Of a stretch of DNA of 54,268 bases, positions 26,301-35,402 are shown in pieces. The DNA is taken from the NCBI GenBank assembly GCA_964461135.1, contig CAYWTB010000025.1, positions 1 to 54,268 on the forward strand, given 5' to 3'. The notes under the pieces were generated by a model. It made no database searches. It had not been told where the DNA came from and was given only the letters and a program-made list of their open reading frames with translations. The stretch is from RQOF01 sp964461135 (GTDB taxonomy: Bacteria; Calditrichota; Calditrichia; RBG-13-44-9). The position numbers were made by a program, and so were the translations under genes. Within the stretch, counting starts at the first letter, position 1, and the number at the start of each line of letters is the position of its first letter.

Positions 26301-28505
26301 TTAATAAGCGATATGAAGAAGCTTGTTTTCACTGACAGACTGCCCGGAATTGCGGTCTGTGGCCGTGATTATAAACTCATATACTCCGTTATCAATATGA
26401 GAGACATCAAAGGCCATGATTATGGGTTCTGATGTCCGGGAAAATTGAAATTCATTGCTAATTGAAACTGCGGATTTGCTGGCCTCACCACCTTTAAAGG
26501 GATTGATGTAATCCAGCAGTGAAGAAAGATTTCTTCCCGTCTGATGATCTTTTATTTTCGATTCGATCAGGCACCTGCCTGTACCTTTTTCATCCAAAAC
26601 AATGTTATACAGTTCAAAATAACAGTAAACAGGTGTTTCTCTGACAAAATTTCTGCCGGGTTTGGGACGGATATAGTAGCCATTCCGGCAGAAAACGGGA
26701 TTATCTTTTTCCTGTTGCAGGCGGATACTGTCCGAAAGCAATATTTCACTAACTAGCAGATGTTTCTCCGGATAGACGGCATTAAGGTCCGTTTGAATAA
26801 TACGGAATTTGTCAGACCCTTCTTCCTTTAGTTGGAAATGCACCTGATTTTGTCCCGGATACAGGGGCGAACTCAATTTGTTGGTAAAATAGCTATCCGG
26901 TGTACGTTCTTTTGACACAATATTTATAGTTTTTTCGAAAGTCCGGGATTCACGCTGATGGTCAGCAGAAAAAATCAGCAGTTTTTGATGAATATCCGCC
27001 GTGAACTGATTATCCTGTAAACGAAAAGTGAGCTCATTCAACGGCAATCCGTAAAAAATATCCACAAACCACTTAGAACGTGCGTGATCAAAAAATCTGA
27101 AATGATCAAATTCAAAGGGGAGATCAGTGCCCTCCATTTTAAGATTATAGACTGATACCGGTAGTTTATTTATTTTTACATTTTCCCGCGAGTTAAAGCG
27201 CGAAAAAATACTGGAAACTGCCGGCAGGTAATCTGTTGTTCCCCGGGGTTGCAGTCTAACCAATTCCTGGTATATGGAGGCATAATAATTTGAAAGGTGT
27301 GCCCTGCGGGAATAAAGATCACCCAAATTATTTAATGCGACCCGGACATCCGGATTCACCACGGCAGTACTCAAGTCGGTTCTCAAAATATAACCGGTCT
27401 GCTCATTGATAAAATCAAAATTGTAGGTTTCACCATCAATTATATAAACCCATGATTCATTTTCAAGAACATAGCCATCGGCAGTTGAGAACCGATAATA
27501 ATCATAGGGAGGTCCATATTTAATATATATTATCCCACGGTCATCATAACCGGCCTGGTTATTTCCGGGATAATTTGCGCGGGCATAGTCCAGGCGTTTG
27601 TAGTGTTCGATGAGGCGCTCGTTCTCAGAGGTAATTTTTACGGGATCACGGGACTGCCAGAAATCGCGGAAAAATTCTCCGTTCAACCGGTGTTTCCGGG
27701 CATAATTGAGTTCATCCTGCGCCAGGATATCCACAATATCCTGGTAAAGATCTCGGATGATTTGCTGATCATAGAGAGCCGGGAGAGCTTTCAGATAATG
27801 TTGAGAAAATAACTCATATTCACCTTTCCGGAAATAAATAAATGCAAGTGCCAGATTAGCAGCGGAATGATCAGGATTAAATCTGAGAATATTTTCATAG
27901 GTTGTGATCGCTGCAAACTGATCTCCCGACTCCTCCTGACTTTTTCCCAGATAAAATAGAATCTCCGTGTTACCGGGATTCGCAGATGCCAGAATTTCCA
28001 GGTTCTGCCTGGCAACTGCTATCTCATCTCTTTTTCCTGAAACGACAAGTGCTCTGTTTTTATTAAGTTTTGCATCCAGATAATCCGGATTCATGCGGAC
28101 AGCTCTTTCAAACAGTTGGAGTGATTTGTCCAGGTCATCAGAAGAAAAAAACTTTTTCAGGAATCTGGTGACCGCCCTGCTCTTCTGATAACTGTAGAGA
28201 TAATACAGCCCTAATCCATTATATATAAAATAACGGTTTTGCTGAAATGGCAGCGGGGATTCAAATGTTTCCCTGGCCTTATCCAGCTGGTCCAGTTCCA
28301 GGAAAGCATGTCCCGCCAGCAACCTGCTATAGAAGTATAGACTATCGGAATCTTCTACTTTTAAGGCATAGGTGAGGACGGAATCGAATTCCGCTTGCCG
28401 GAAAAAATGAACTGCCTTCTCATAATCTTCCCAGTTCGAAGACCACAGTCCGGAAAGCAGAACAAAAATAAATAACAGAAAACTGAAGGTAAAATATCTG
28501 GTCAT
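26301..28505 (-). CDS. GWxTD-domain exported protein with TPR repeats
   Basis: Exported (N-terminal hydrophobic segment), 734 residues. Residues ~25-260 are TPR-like repeats ('FYLGKSQEESGDQFAAITTY'). A GWxTD-type domain follows, recognised by 'FFRDFWQSRDPVKITSENER' and 'DDRGIIYIKYGPPYDYYRF'. The C-terminal ~300 residues form beta-rich segments. GWxTD proteins are widespread in lesser-known FCB phyla and Acidobacteriota; no biochemical function is established to my knowledge. It lies upstream of the two transglycosylase genes on the same strand, separated from them by ~190 AT-rich bases. The Shine-Dalgarno site is poor. Confidence 0.82.
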   Translation of the reverse strand: MTRYFTFSFLLFIFVLLSGLWSSNWEDYEKAVHFFRQAEFDSVLTYALKVEDSDSLYFYSRLLAGHAFLELDQLDKARETFESPLPFQQNRYFIYNGLGLYYLYSYQKSRAVTRFLKKFFSSDDLDKSLQLFERAVRMNPDYLDAKLNKNRALVVSGKRDEIAVARQNLEILASANPGNTEILFYLGKSQEESGDQFAAITTYENILRFNPDHSAANLALAFIYFRKGEYELFSQHYLKALPALYDQQIIRDLYQDIVDILAQDELNYARKHRLNGEFFRDFWQSRDPVKITSENERLIEHYKRLDYARANYPGNNQAGYDDRGIIYIKYGPPYDYYRFSTADGYVLENESWVYIIDGETYNFDFINEQTGYILRTDLSTAVVNPDVRVALNNLGDLYSRRAHLSNYYASIYQELVRLQPRGTTDYLPAVSSIFSRFNSRENVKINKLPVSVYNLKMEGTDLPFEFDHFRFFDHARSKWFVDIFYGLPLNELTFRLQDNQFTADIHQKLLIFSADHQRESRTFEKTINIVSKERTPDSYFTNKLSSPLYPGQNQVHFQLKEEGSDKFRIIQTDLNAVYPEKHLLVSEILLSDSIRLQQEKDNPVFCRNGYYIRPKPGRNFVRETPVYCYFELYNIVLDEKGTGRCLIESKIKDHQTGRNLSSLLDYINPFKGGEASKSAVSISNEFQFSRTSEPIIMAFDVSHIDNGVYEFIITATDRNSGQSVSENKLLHIAY

Positions 28506-28702
28506 GATAACACTATTAAATTCCTATATTTAACTCTGAATATACTCATAATTTCCCTTAAAAAATAACTATTCATGATACTTTTGTGTACCCTGTTTAA
28601 TTCAGAATGTATATTCAAGTTAATAGATTATAGATCAAATACATTTTCGGTAAAAATTATTGAAATCCCTAATTTTCGATGTCACTAAATATCTTTTTGA
28701 CT

Positions 28703-28728
28703 GTTCTTTTGCCTTGATGCAAAAGAAC
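28703..28728. repeat. perfect 10-bp inverted repeat
   Basis: GTTCTTTTGC-CTTGAT-GCAAAAGAAC, a perfect stem with a 6-nt loop and no T tract on either side. It resembles intergenic sequences of the type 'CTTTTGCCTTGATGCAAAAG' that I associate with repeats in Bacteroidota-related genomes, but that memory needs a search. It sits 17 bp from the long palindrome and may be part of the same element. Confidence 0.7.
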
Positions 28729-28744
28729 CAAAAAATCAAGACTG

Positions 28745-28932
28745 TCAGAAAAAATCTGGAAATTCAGCGTTGCACCTCGCTAAAATTCTTAAACTCGCTC
28801 GCACTCAATCGTCCCATAGACATCAAAGTTCTTTTGGTATCTATTGAGTGCTAGCTCAAATCCGTCGGACGCCGGACAGGCAGAAAGAATTTTTACGTTC
28901 GGTGCACCGGAATTTCTGCAGATTTTTTCTGA
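28745..28932. repeat. 188-bp long imperfect palindrome, MITE-like or structured repeat
   Basis: The two ends are inverted copies. TCAGAAAAAATCT (28745-28757) pairs perfectly with AGATTTTTTCTGA (28920-28932). Inside these, GAAATTC/GAATTTC, TGCACC/GGTGCA (28771-28776 with 28901-28906), AAAATTCTT/AAGAATTTT (28782-28790 with 28885-28893) and CACTCAAT/ATTGAGTG (28802-28809 with 28843-28850) all pair in register. The right arm has ~25 extra bases with their own small palindrome (TCCG...CGGA, about 28861). There is no transposase frame. Confidence 0.75.
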
Positions 28933-29240
28933 AGGTCGATAAAAACCGCCAAAGGTAAAGAGAGGATATGGGAAATACCTTCTCCACACCAAGTCCCAAG
29001 GGATGGATGATACCGCCGGTGTTCAGAAGAATGTCTTATGGGTAAAGATCGGCTTATCAAAGGGGGCGAGGGGGGGTTAGATAAAAATAATACACAAACC
29101 CAGCAGCCGCAATTTTTTTTATTCCCCCGTTTAATATAATGATTCAATCCAATCCATGCGCTTCCAAAAAAGGTGAAAAATAGAATGAATGTCTCAGGTA
29201 CTCATTTTTATTATTGACTTTTTTTAAAATAGATACAATA

Positions 29241-29266
29241 AAAAAAGGCCGGTAAATTACCGGCCT
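29241..29266 (-). terminator. rho-independent terminator of the surface-protein operon
   Basis: AGGCCGGTAA-A-TTACCGGCCT is a strong GC stem followed on the minus strand by seven T. It lies about 30 nt beyond the stop of the M6 protease gene and closes the 29.3-41.7 kb operon. Confidence 0.92.
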
Positions 29267-29295
29267 CTCGATTTAATCACCATTAAAACAGATTT

Positions 29296-31998
29296 TTATT
29301 TCAGAAGGATCATTTTCCTTAATTGCCGGAAATTAGAAGATTTCAGCACAAGATAATATATTCCGCTTGCTACATTAGTTCCGGCCTGGTTGGTTCCATC
29401 CCACTCTATGCTGTTCCACCCCATATTAAACTTAGCCGGATCAAATGATTTTATTCTCTGACCGAGGGCATTGAAAATATCCAGCCGGACATCTTCCCCG
29501 CTTTGCGGGATATAGAAACGGATGGTTGTGGAGGGATTAAAGGGATTGGGATAGTTTTGCATGAGACGGTATTCCGACAGCAGGCCGGCTCCCGGTTGAT
29601 TAACTATACCGGTTGGGGCGTCAAACCAGGTCATGATAGTGGACAAAATCTGTTCTCCGGATAACGGGCTGTTGCTTCTGACATATCTAAAATCAATAGA
29701 GGAATATACAATTCTATTATTATTGGCATCCTGGTGGTAGACAATTCCTCCGGAAGTGGTACCGTTAAATTTGAGAGAAGCGATACTGCCTGTATCCGGA
29801 TTCACCATCTGATAGGTTCCGGATTCCAGGAAAGCAAAACTTCCGTTGAATCCCAGAGGATCTCCGGCAGTTCCTCTGAGAATTATATTGGTAGTGGAAT
29901 TGACATACTGGATACCCAGGGTATTCTGTGCAAAGGCGGTGGCACCCAGATATGATGAGGCAGCAGGTGCAACCACCAGAAGTTTTTTATTGGTGTCAAT
30001 CCAGCCGGCCAGGCTGTCCTGGAGGGTCGTATCCGCCAGGGCATCGGGATTATCCCCGCCGATAACCACTAAGATCTCGCGGTTGGTGAAATTCAGTTTT
30101 CTATCAATATTTTCGGCGGGACTGATCAGTTCGAAGGCATAGTTGTTTACTTCCAGCCAATCTCTGAAATAATTAACACCAAATTTGGTCTGATCTTCAT
30201 CAATCACCAGAAATGTCGGAATTCCGATAACCAGGTCAACATTTCTGATTTTGTCATAATCGGTTCCAACCATCAGGCGAAGATTTAATTTACAGGTTGT
30301 TGGACCAGCGGTGGGTGATATATTAATAATAAAGGGTGTTCCGGTATTGTTTACCGAATCACCCGATGCAATATTTCCCAGATTGATCTGGGGATTACTT
30401 ATGGTAACGGCGCCTGATGCTGAGGTTAATTCAAGCGTCATATTATCGGCAGAACTGCCGGTGTTATTACGCAACTCAACAACCAGGTGAACTTCTTCCC
30501 CCGGTTCAAGGATACCGTTAGCGTTACCATAGGAATCATCAAAATTATATGAGAGATACTCATAGCGAATCATCCCGACCGCCAAATCTGCATACCAGGA
30601 GTTCATATCATAAATAAAATTTGAAATGGTCACTTTTGAGTCGTTTCCGTTATAGGCACGGCTGTCCGGATTACTGTAATAATCGAACATCTGGTTAAGG
30701 CTGGAGCCCGGGAACGGATCACCGGCATCACCTGAATTAACGTTATTATCCAGGTGGTTCAATCCATCCGCTTCCTCCAGATCCACCAGTTTGTGACTGA
30801 CAACGGTGTTACCGGTGGTAACACTATTATCTATGTGCCAGATAAGAATGCCCGGTGCATGGAGATACTGGTCCGATCCGATGCGCTGCCGGTTTTCAAC
30901 CAGAAAGTATTGGCGGCCGACATTCAGCCTGGCACCATAGTCTGAAGTGTATGGCGAAACGGCACCCTCATACCATAGTTTATAAGCAACCGGTTCATTT
31001 TCCACTGGCTGGATATTTTGCAGTGAGATATCTTCATCCACAGTCACCGTGGTCATCCAACCCAGGATTTCCTTGGACCAGGCCGTGAAATGTGAGGGGG
31101 AGGCGGGGGTATTCCAGCTGCCACCACCCATAAGTCCCCATTCGCCAATTCCTTCCGAATTATAGCTGGTATCATAGAGATCCGGTAACCCAAGGGCATG
31201 CCCGAATTCATGGCAGAACACTCCGATTGAGATCAGAGTACCATTAGAATTTATGGCCGGCTGAATGATATAGCGGTTGATTTTTACCGGAAGACTATTG
31301 GAATTCACATCATTGGTATAATAATAATCACCATAATAACCAAGACTGCTGGAATGAGACCAGATGTGGTTCTGTGTAGGATTACTACCGTAATATTCCT
31401 GACCGGGTCCTGAATGGACCACGATGACAGTTTCCACAAATCCGTCACCGTCATTATCAAAATCGGCAAAATTCACATCGGCATCAACCGAATCAATCAG
31501 TTCGCGAACAAAGTTGGCGGCATATCCGTCATGGCCGTAGGTTCCCTGAGGGCCGGTATAAACGGATTCAGGCGAAGCCGCCTGGATCCATCCGTAGATG
31601 GTACCACTTAATTCGAATTGATTATAGGAATTTTCCAGATAAAATTGACGCATGGTAATGCCGGCCCAGGGGCCATCAAACAATTCCGACTGTAATTGTT
31701 CAGGAGCATCCGCCTGAACATTCACTGCATCCGAATACTTACCCACCAATACCGGAAAGCGGGCGGTTACAACCTCGGAAAAATTGCTCACTGCTTCCGG
31801 ATGAATTTTCACCATTTCTTTGTCGGCAGTCCATTTTTGCATGATGCGGGCCAGATTACCCTTGGGATATTCAGACTGCATCTTTTCCGCATGAATTCTG
31901 ACCACCTCCGGAAGCGGCCCGCCCTTCATGGGCGGAATAGTCGCGAAAGATGGAAGACTGACAAACAACAGCAGCAACAGACTTTTATAGGATCTCAT
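29296..31998 (-). CDS. secreted M6-family metalloprotease with T9SS C-terminal sorting domain
   Basis: Extracellular zinc protease of the immune-inhibitor-A (M6) type. A signal peptide (to ~20) and pro-region precede the catalytic domain. The zinc motif 'CHEFGHALGLPDLYD' gives His263, Glu264, His267 and the extended GxxD. 'DNDGDGFVETVIVVHSG' upstream and 'WGLMGGGSWN' downstream (Met-turn) agree with the family. A beta-sandwich region and a ThuA-like or Rossmann-like segment (~600-720) follow. The C-terminus is a type A sorting domain: 'MQNYPNPFNPSTTIRF', 'DIFNALGQRI', 'WDGTNQAGTNVASGIYYL', ending 'RKMILLK'. The start has GGGAG upstream. It is the last gene of the TonB/PorV locus. Confidence 0.92.
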   Translation of the reverse strand: MRSYKSLLLLLFVSLPSFATIPPMKGGPLPEVVRIHAEKMQSEYPKGNLARIMQKWTADKEMVKIHPEAVSNFSEVVTARFPVLVGKYSDAVNVQADAPEQLQSELFDGPWAGITMRQFYLENSYNQFELSGTIYGWIQAASPESVYTGPQGTYGHDGYAANFVRELIDSVDADVNFADFDNDGDGFVETVIVVHSGPGQEYYGSNPTQNHIWSHSSSLGYYGDYYYTNDVNSNSLPVKINRYIIQPAINSNGTLISIGVFCHEFGHALGLPDLYDTSYNSEGIGEWGLMGGGSWNTPASPSHFTAWSKEILGWMTTVTVDEDISLQNIQPVENEPVAYKLWYEGAVSPYTSDYGARLNVGRQYFLVENRQRIGSDQYLHAPGILIWHIDNSVTTGNTVVSHKLVDLEEADGLNHLDNNVNSGDAGDPFPGSSLNQMFDYYSNPDSRAYNGNDSKVTISNFIYDMNSWYADLAVGMIRYEYLSYNFDDSYGNANGILEPGEEVHLVVELRNNTGSSADNMTLELTSASGAVTISNPQINLGNIASGDSVNNTGTPFIINISPTAGPTTCKLNLRLMVGTDYDKIRNVDLVIGIPTFLVIDEDQTKFGVNYFRDWLEVNNYAFELISPAENIDRKLNFTNREILVVIGGDNPDALADTTLQDSLAGWIDTNKKLLVVAPAASSYLGATAFAQNTLGIQYVNSTTNIILRGTAGDPLGFNGSFAFLESGTYQMVNPDTGSIASLKFNGTTSGGIVYHQDANNNRIVYSSIDFRYVRSNSPLSGEQILSTIMTWFDAPTGIVNQPGAGLLSEYRLMQNYPNPFNPSTTIRFYIPQSGEDVRLDIFNALGQRIKSFDPAKFNMGWNSIEWDGTNQAGTNVASGIYYLVLKSSNFRQLRKMILLK

Positions 31999-32036
31999 AA
32001 AAGCAACTCCCTTTTCTTTGTGTTACTCAAAACAAC

Positions 32037-32065
32037 AGAGCCAGGATACAAACAATCCTGGCTCT
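32037..32065 (-). terminator. hairpin between two surface-protein genes
   Basis: AGAGCCAGGAT (32037-32047) and ATCCTGGCTCT (32055-32065) form a perfect 11-bp stem with a 7-nt loop, about 35 nt after the stop of the preceding gene. The downstream T run on the minus strand is broken (GTTGTTTTGAG), so it may attenuate rather than end transcription into the protease gene, or stabilise the 3' end. Confidence 0.65.
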
Positions 32066-32099
32066 GAATATAACAAATTATCTCAGAAATGAAAAATAA

Positions 32100-34247
32100 T
32101 TATTTCATGAGAATCATCTTCCTGGCCGACACAAAATCACCGGCAGTCAGTTTATAAATATAGATACCACTGGCAACATGAATACCCTGCTCATTACGTC
32201 CATCCCAGCGGACCTGGTATTTATCCGCAGCCTGTACATCATTCACCAACGTCCGTACTCTCTCTCCCAGGGCATTATAAATAACCAGGGAAACCTGGCT
32301 TCTTTCTTTTAGTGTGTATTCGATGGTGGTGCCGGGATTGAACGGATTGGGGTAATTGGCTTTTAATTCATAATTATTAATCTGGGTGGTCATATTGCCA
32401 TCAATGCTGGTTACAGACTCAAACCATTCCAGAATTCTGAGCAGTAAACTTTTAGCAGCATCCTGCACGACCGGATCTCCGGTAGGAGTGGTGTCTGCAA
32501 TGGCACTAAAGCAGAAGGGCAAATATACACCTGCACCGCCATAACCGGAGATATTACGGACACCGTTTCCGGAATCACTGGCAACACCGGTAAAAATGGT
32601 TTCTGCCTTTGCTAGATTAGCCGTATCGGCTCTGGCAAAGTCACCCCAGTTAGAACCGCCCAAGACCGCACTAAAGTTTAAAATAATTGGGACGCCAGCC
32701 CAAGGGCCTGAAATCGGATCACTTGCCACACCAATGATAAATTCATCACCCGTTGAATTAACCCCATCATTGGGATCACTTTCGGCATGACCCACCCCAA
32801 AAACATCATTGATAAACTCACCAGAGCCAAAAGTGAGATTTCCACTAAAACCATTGGCATACAGGTAATCAGCTGAAGCAAGCATGATATTCTTGCCGGC
32901 GGAAACAAAATCTCCCCATTCTGTTCCAGAATAATTCGTAACCGGTACATTGTTTACGCCATAACCAAATACTAACGCATGCTTGAAACTGGGATAATTT
33001 ATGATTGAAGCATCAATACCATTATGTTTTTCTATATCCCAATATTCATAAGTCATACCCAGGGAATCAACCACAACGTTATTTAATAATGGTTCCCAGA
33101 ATAAAGCCAGATCGCTTTCTGATGATGTCAGCCCATTAAATACTACCAGAATTGGTGAATCCGCATTCATGGGAGCGAAAACTTTGAAATATTTCCTGGA
33201 TCCAATAATTGATTTACCCTCATTATCCCTTACTTTCACCCAGTAAGTAATACTATCACCGGCTGTATAAGTACCCGGAATATCAAAATAATACATATCA
33301 AGTGTTATTGATGATGCTGTCACAGAATCAGGAGTACCTGCGTTTTTCTGGAAGTATAACAGGGCTGTTGTTATCGTACCATCCATATCAACTAATTCGG
33401 CTCCCACACTTTTAAAGCCACTGGTTGTCCAGGTATCATTAAGTTGAGTTAATGAGTTAATAAAGGGGCTGGTACCATTATAATAATTCACCACGGCTTC
33501 CATTTCCCACTGTGCCCAGGTGATGGGATTGGCATCGGGATAACGAAGACCATAGTAACCTACTCCATTGTAAGTGAACCAGCTATAACGATTGGCATTT
33601 GACCCTGTAAAATAAACCATGACTGTATTAAAATCAAACATGATGTGTGGAACACCGTCTCCAGGATTTGCTCCGGTGCCGGAGCAAACATAACCAACCT
33701 GGAACCATGGCCGGTTGAGTGGATCCGGATCCGGGGAATAGGGAAGTTCCAAATTTGCAGTGGACACATCAATTTCATCCCAATTGACAAGATTTTGATC
33801 ACCGGTAACCTGCCATGTTCTTGTGAGTAGGGTATCACCAATTAATCTGGAAGCACCCTCATCTGCACCTTTCCACACCAGAAATTCTGACTGCCCTCCA
33901 ACATTAAAAAGACCTCTTACTTTTAATAACCGTGCAGGATCAGGGATTAATTTTAGGGAAAGAAACACGGTATCATTGGGGTATAAATATTGCCCCAATG
34001 TATTATTCACAAAACCTTCATCACCGGTTGAATACCATCGGAGGGTATCAATTACTTCGTCCATTTCTCCGAAAAGGGTTTTAACACTTATGTTGTGTTG
34101 TATTTCATTTTCAACATAGACATAGCTGCCCTCGGCTAGTTTTTCCAGTTTTCCTGTTTGTGACATCTTTTTATCTTTGGCAAAAGCCAACGAAACACAA
34201 ACAATTAATACTAAAATTGAAATAAAGAACATTAACCTTTTAAACAT
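32100..34247 (-). CDS. secreted surface protein with T9SS C-terminal sorting domain
   Basis: 715 residues from the ATG at 34247, placed by GGAGG; a frame start at 34259 overlaps that site. A signal peptide runs to about 'SLAFA'. The middle is beta-rich with a large region (~370-620) containing 'ILVVFNGLTSSESDL' and 'ISGYGGAGVYLPFCFSAI', reminiscent of domains that sit beside proteases in this group, but I cannot name it or see catalytic residues. The end is a clear sorting domain: 'ANYPNPFNPGTTIEYTL', 'VIYNALGERVRTL', 'WDGRNEQGIHVASGIYIYKL', ending 'RKMILMK'. It is probably anchored or released at the surface through T9SS with help from the PorV-like protein encoded just upstream. Confidence 0.85.
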   Translation of the reverse strand: MFKRLMFFISILVLIVCVSLAFAKDKKMSQTGKLEKLAEGSYVYVENEIQHNISVKTLFGEMDEVIDTLRWYSTGDEGFVNNTLGQYLYPNDTVFLSLKLIPDPARLLKVRGLFNVGGQSEFLVWKGADEGASRLIGDTLLTRTWQVTGDQNLVNWDEIDVSTANLELPYSPDPDPLNRPWFQVGYVCSGTGANPGDGVPHIMFDFNTVMVYFTGSNANRYSWFTYNGVGYYGLRYPDANPITWAQWEMEAVVNYYNGTSPFINSLTQLNDTWTTSGFKSVGAELVDMDGTITTALLYFQKNAGTPDSVTASSITLDMYYFDIPGTYTAGDSITYWVKVRDNEGKSIIGSRKYFKVFAPMNADSPILVVFNGLTSSESDLALFWEPLLNNVVVDSLGMTYEYWDIEKHNGIDASIINYPSFKHALVFGYGVNNVPVTNYSGTEWGDFVSAGKNIMLASADYLYANGFSGNLTFGSGEFINDVFGVGHAESDPNDGVNSTGDEFIIGVASDPISGPWAGVPIILNFSAVLGGSNWGDFARADTANLAKAETIFTGVASDSGNGVRNISGYGGAGVYLPFCFSAIADTTPTGDPVVQDAAKSLLLRILEWFESVTSIDGNMTTQINNYELKANYPNPFNPGTTIEYTLKERSQVSLVIYNALGERVRTLVNDVQAADKYQVRWDGRNEQGIHVASGIYIYKLTAGDFVSARKMILMK

Positions 34248-34355
34248 ACGGTCCTCCATTAGTTAAAATTAGATGATAAATTGAGAAGTAAAAAAAGCAA
34301 AAATCAGATGCCTCCTTTCTTTAATGATTATTCTCCGTTATTTAATTTTCAATTT

Positions 34356-35375
34356 TTAAAAAGTAAATCCAACCGTGAAACTGGATATATCCGTTAGATA
34401 TTTATGGGATTCAAACGAATAATCGAATCTCAGGCTGGCAGCAGAGCCCACATTAATTATGGCTCCTGCTCCGAATGAATATTCTCTCTGATTGATTCCA
34501 CCATTTTCAATCCCATTGTTCAGTAAACCGGCATGTCCTGCCCTCAGAAAAAAACCATTTTTATAACAATACTCGACACCAACCGCCAGGTTTTCTTTCT
34601 GATCATTGGGATTCACTCCGTCTGCCAGAAGTGAAAGGCGATGGTTTTCCGTATTAACAGGATCATACGCGAATCCAATCCGAAAGGTAAGCGGCAGCTG
34701 GAAATATTCGGAAACATAGGAGGCATTGACATCAGAAGACTGGTCCTGATTGTCTGATTTGCGGGTCTCAAAATTCAAGGGTTCACCTTTGTAACGCAAA
34801 TCCGGCCCAAAATTACTTACCGCAAAGCCGATACGGATATTTTTTACACCCACGTTGTACAATGCTCCCACATCAAAAGCGACCCCGGTTGCCTGTACCT
34901 CGGCCAGATTCAAAACCAGAAGTTTAAAAGTGGCCCCGGCGGTAAACTTATCGGTCATGTTGCGGGCATAAGACAGATTAAAGGATAAATCATTGGCTGA
35001 TATGGTCCGGTCGGTACCCTGGGGAGAATCAATAGTGGTTTCCTGAATATCTCCCGATAAAAATGCCTGAGCACTAAACGTTATGGTACCGGATGACAGG
35101 GGTACAGCGACAGCCACGTTCTCATAAGTCATATCCGCATATAGCTGGTAATGAGTAAAGGCAGCTTCCTTCTGAACCAGACGGGCCAGACCGGCAGGAT
35201 TTATATATACACTCTCAACTCCATGAGCAAAGGCAGTGTAGGCACCACCCAGGGCGGAAGCTCTGCCGCCGGCACTTAATTGCAGGAATTGAGCACCGGA
35301 CGTTCCGGTGCCTGCCATAAGCTGTGACAGGTAAAAAAGTTCAATTATGAAAATGAATGTTACTATTTTTTTCAT
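34356..35375 (-). CDS. PorV/PorQ-like outer-membrane barrel (UPF0164 type)
   Basis: 339 residues with a signal peptide. The mature N-terminus has 'GAQFLQLSAGGRASALGGAYTAF' and 'VYINPAGLA', the signature of the PorV/UPF0164 family. A C-terminal beta strand ends in Phe ('DISSFTVGFTF'). In Bacteroidota PorV shuttles T9SS cargo from the secretion pore to the attachment complex. Here it sits between genes for surface proteins, two of which carry clear sorting domains, so a cargo-shuttling role for this cluster is plausible. AGGAGG lies eight bases before the ATG. No sov/sprA, porU or gliding genes are in the window. Confidence 0.87.
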   Translation of the reverse strand: MKKIVTFIFIIELFYLSQLMAGTGTSGAQFLQLSAGGRASALGGAYTAFAHGVESVYINPAGLARLVQKEAAFTHYQLYADMTYENVAVAVPLSSGTITFSAQAFLSGDIQETTIDSPQGTDRTISANDLSFNLSYARNMTDKFTAGATFKLLVLNLAEVQATGVAFDVGALYNVGVKNIRIGFAVSNFGPDLRYKGEPLNFETRKSDNQDQSSDVNASYVSEYFQLPLTFRIGFAYDPVNTENHRLSLLADGVNPNDQKENLAVGVEYCYKNGFFLRAGHAGLLNNGIENGGINQREYSFGAGAIINVGSAASLRFDYSFESHKYLTDISSFTVGFTF

Positions 35376-35402
35376 CTTGTCCTCCTAATGTAGAAGAAGA
35401 TT

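Larger units (their letters stand above)
28506..29295. other. 790-bp intergenic region with palindromic elements
   Basis: No supportable gene. Short frames of 60-85 codons here read through palindromes and lack ribosome sites. From one side: an AT-rich leader for the GWxTD gene (28506-28690), a perfect 10-bp hairpin (28703-28728), a long imperfect palindrome (28745-28932), a C/G-skewed stretch with a G-rich run near 29060-29080, and a terminator (29241-29266). Confidence 0.7.

Noticed and set aside
28660..29147. Short frames of 64-84 codons in the intergenic palindrome region
   Set aside because: They run through inverted repeats and a G-rich tract, have no Shine-Dalgarno site and read as translated repeats.
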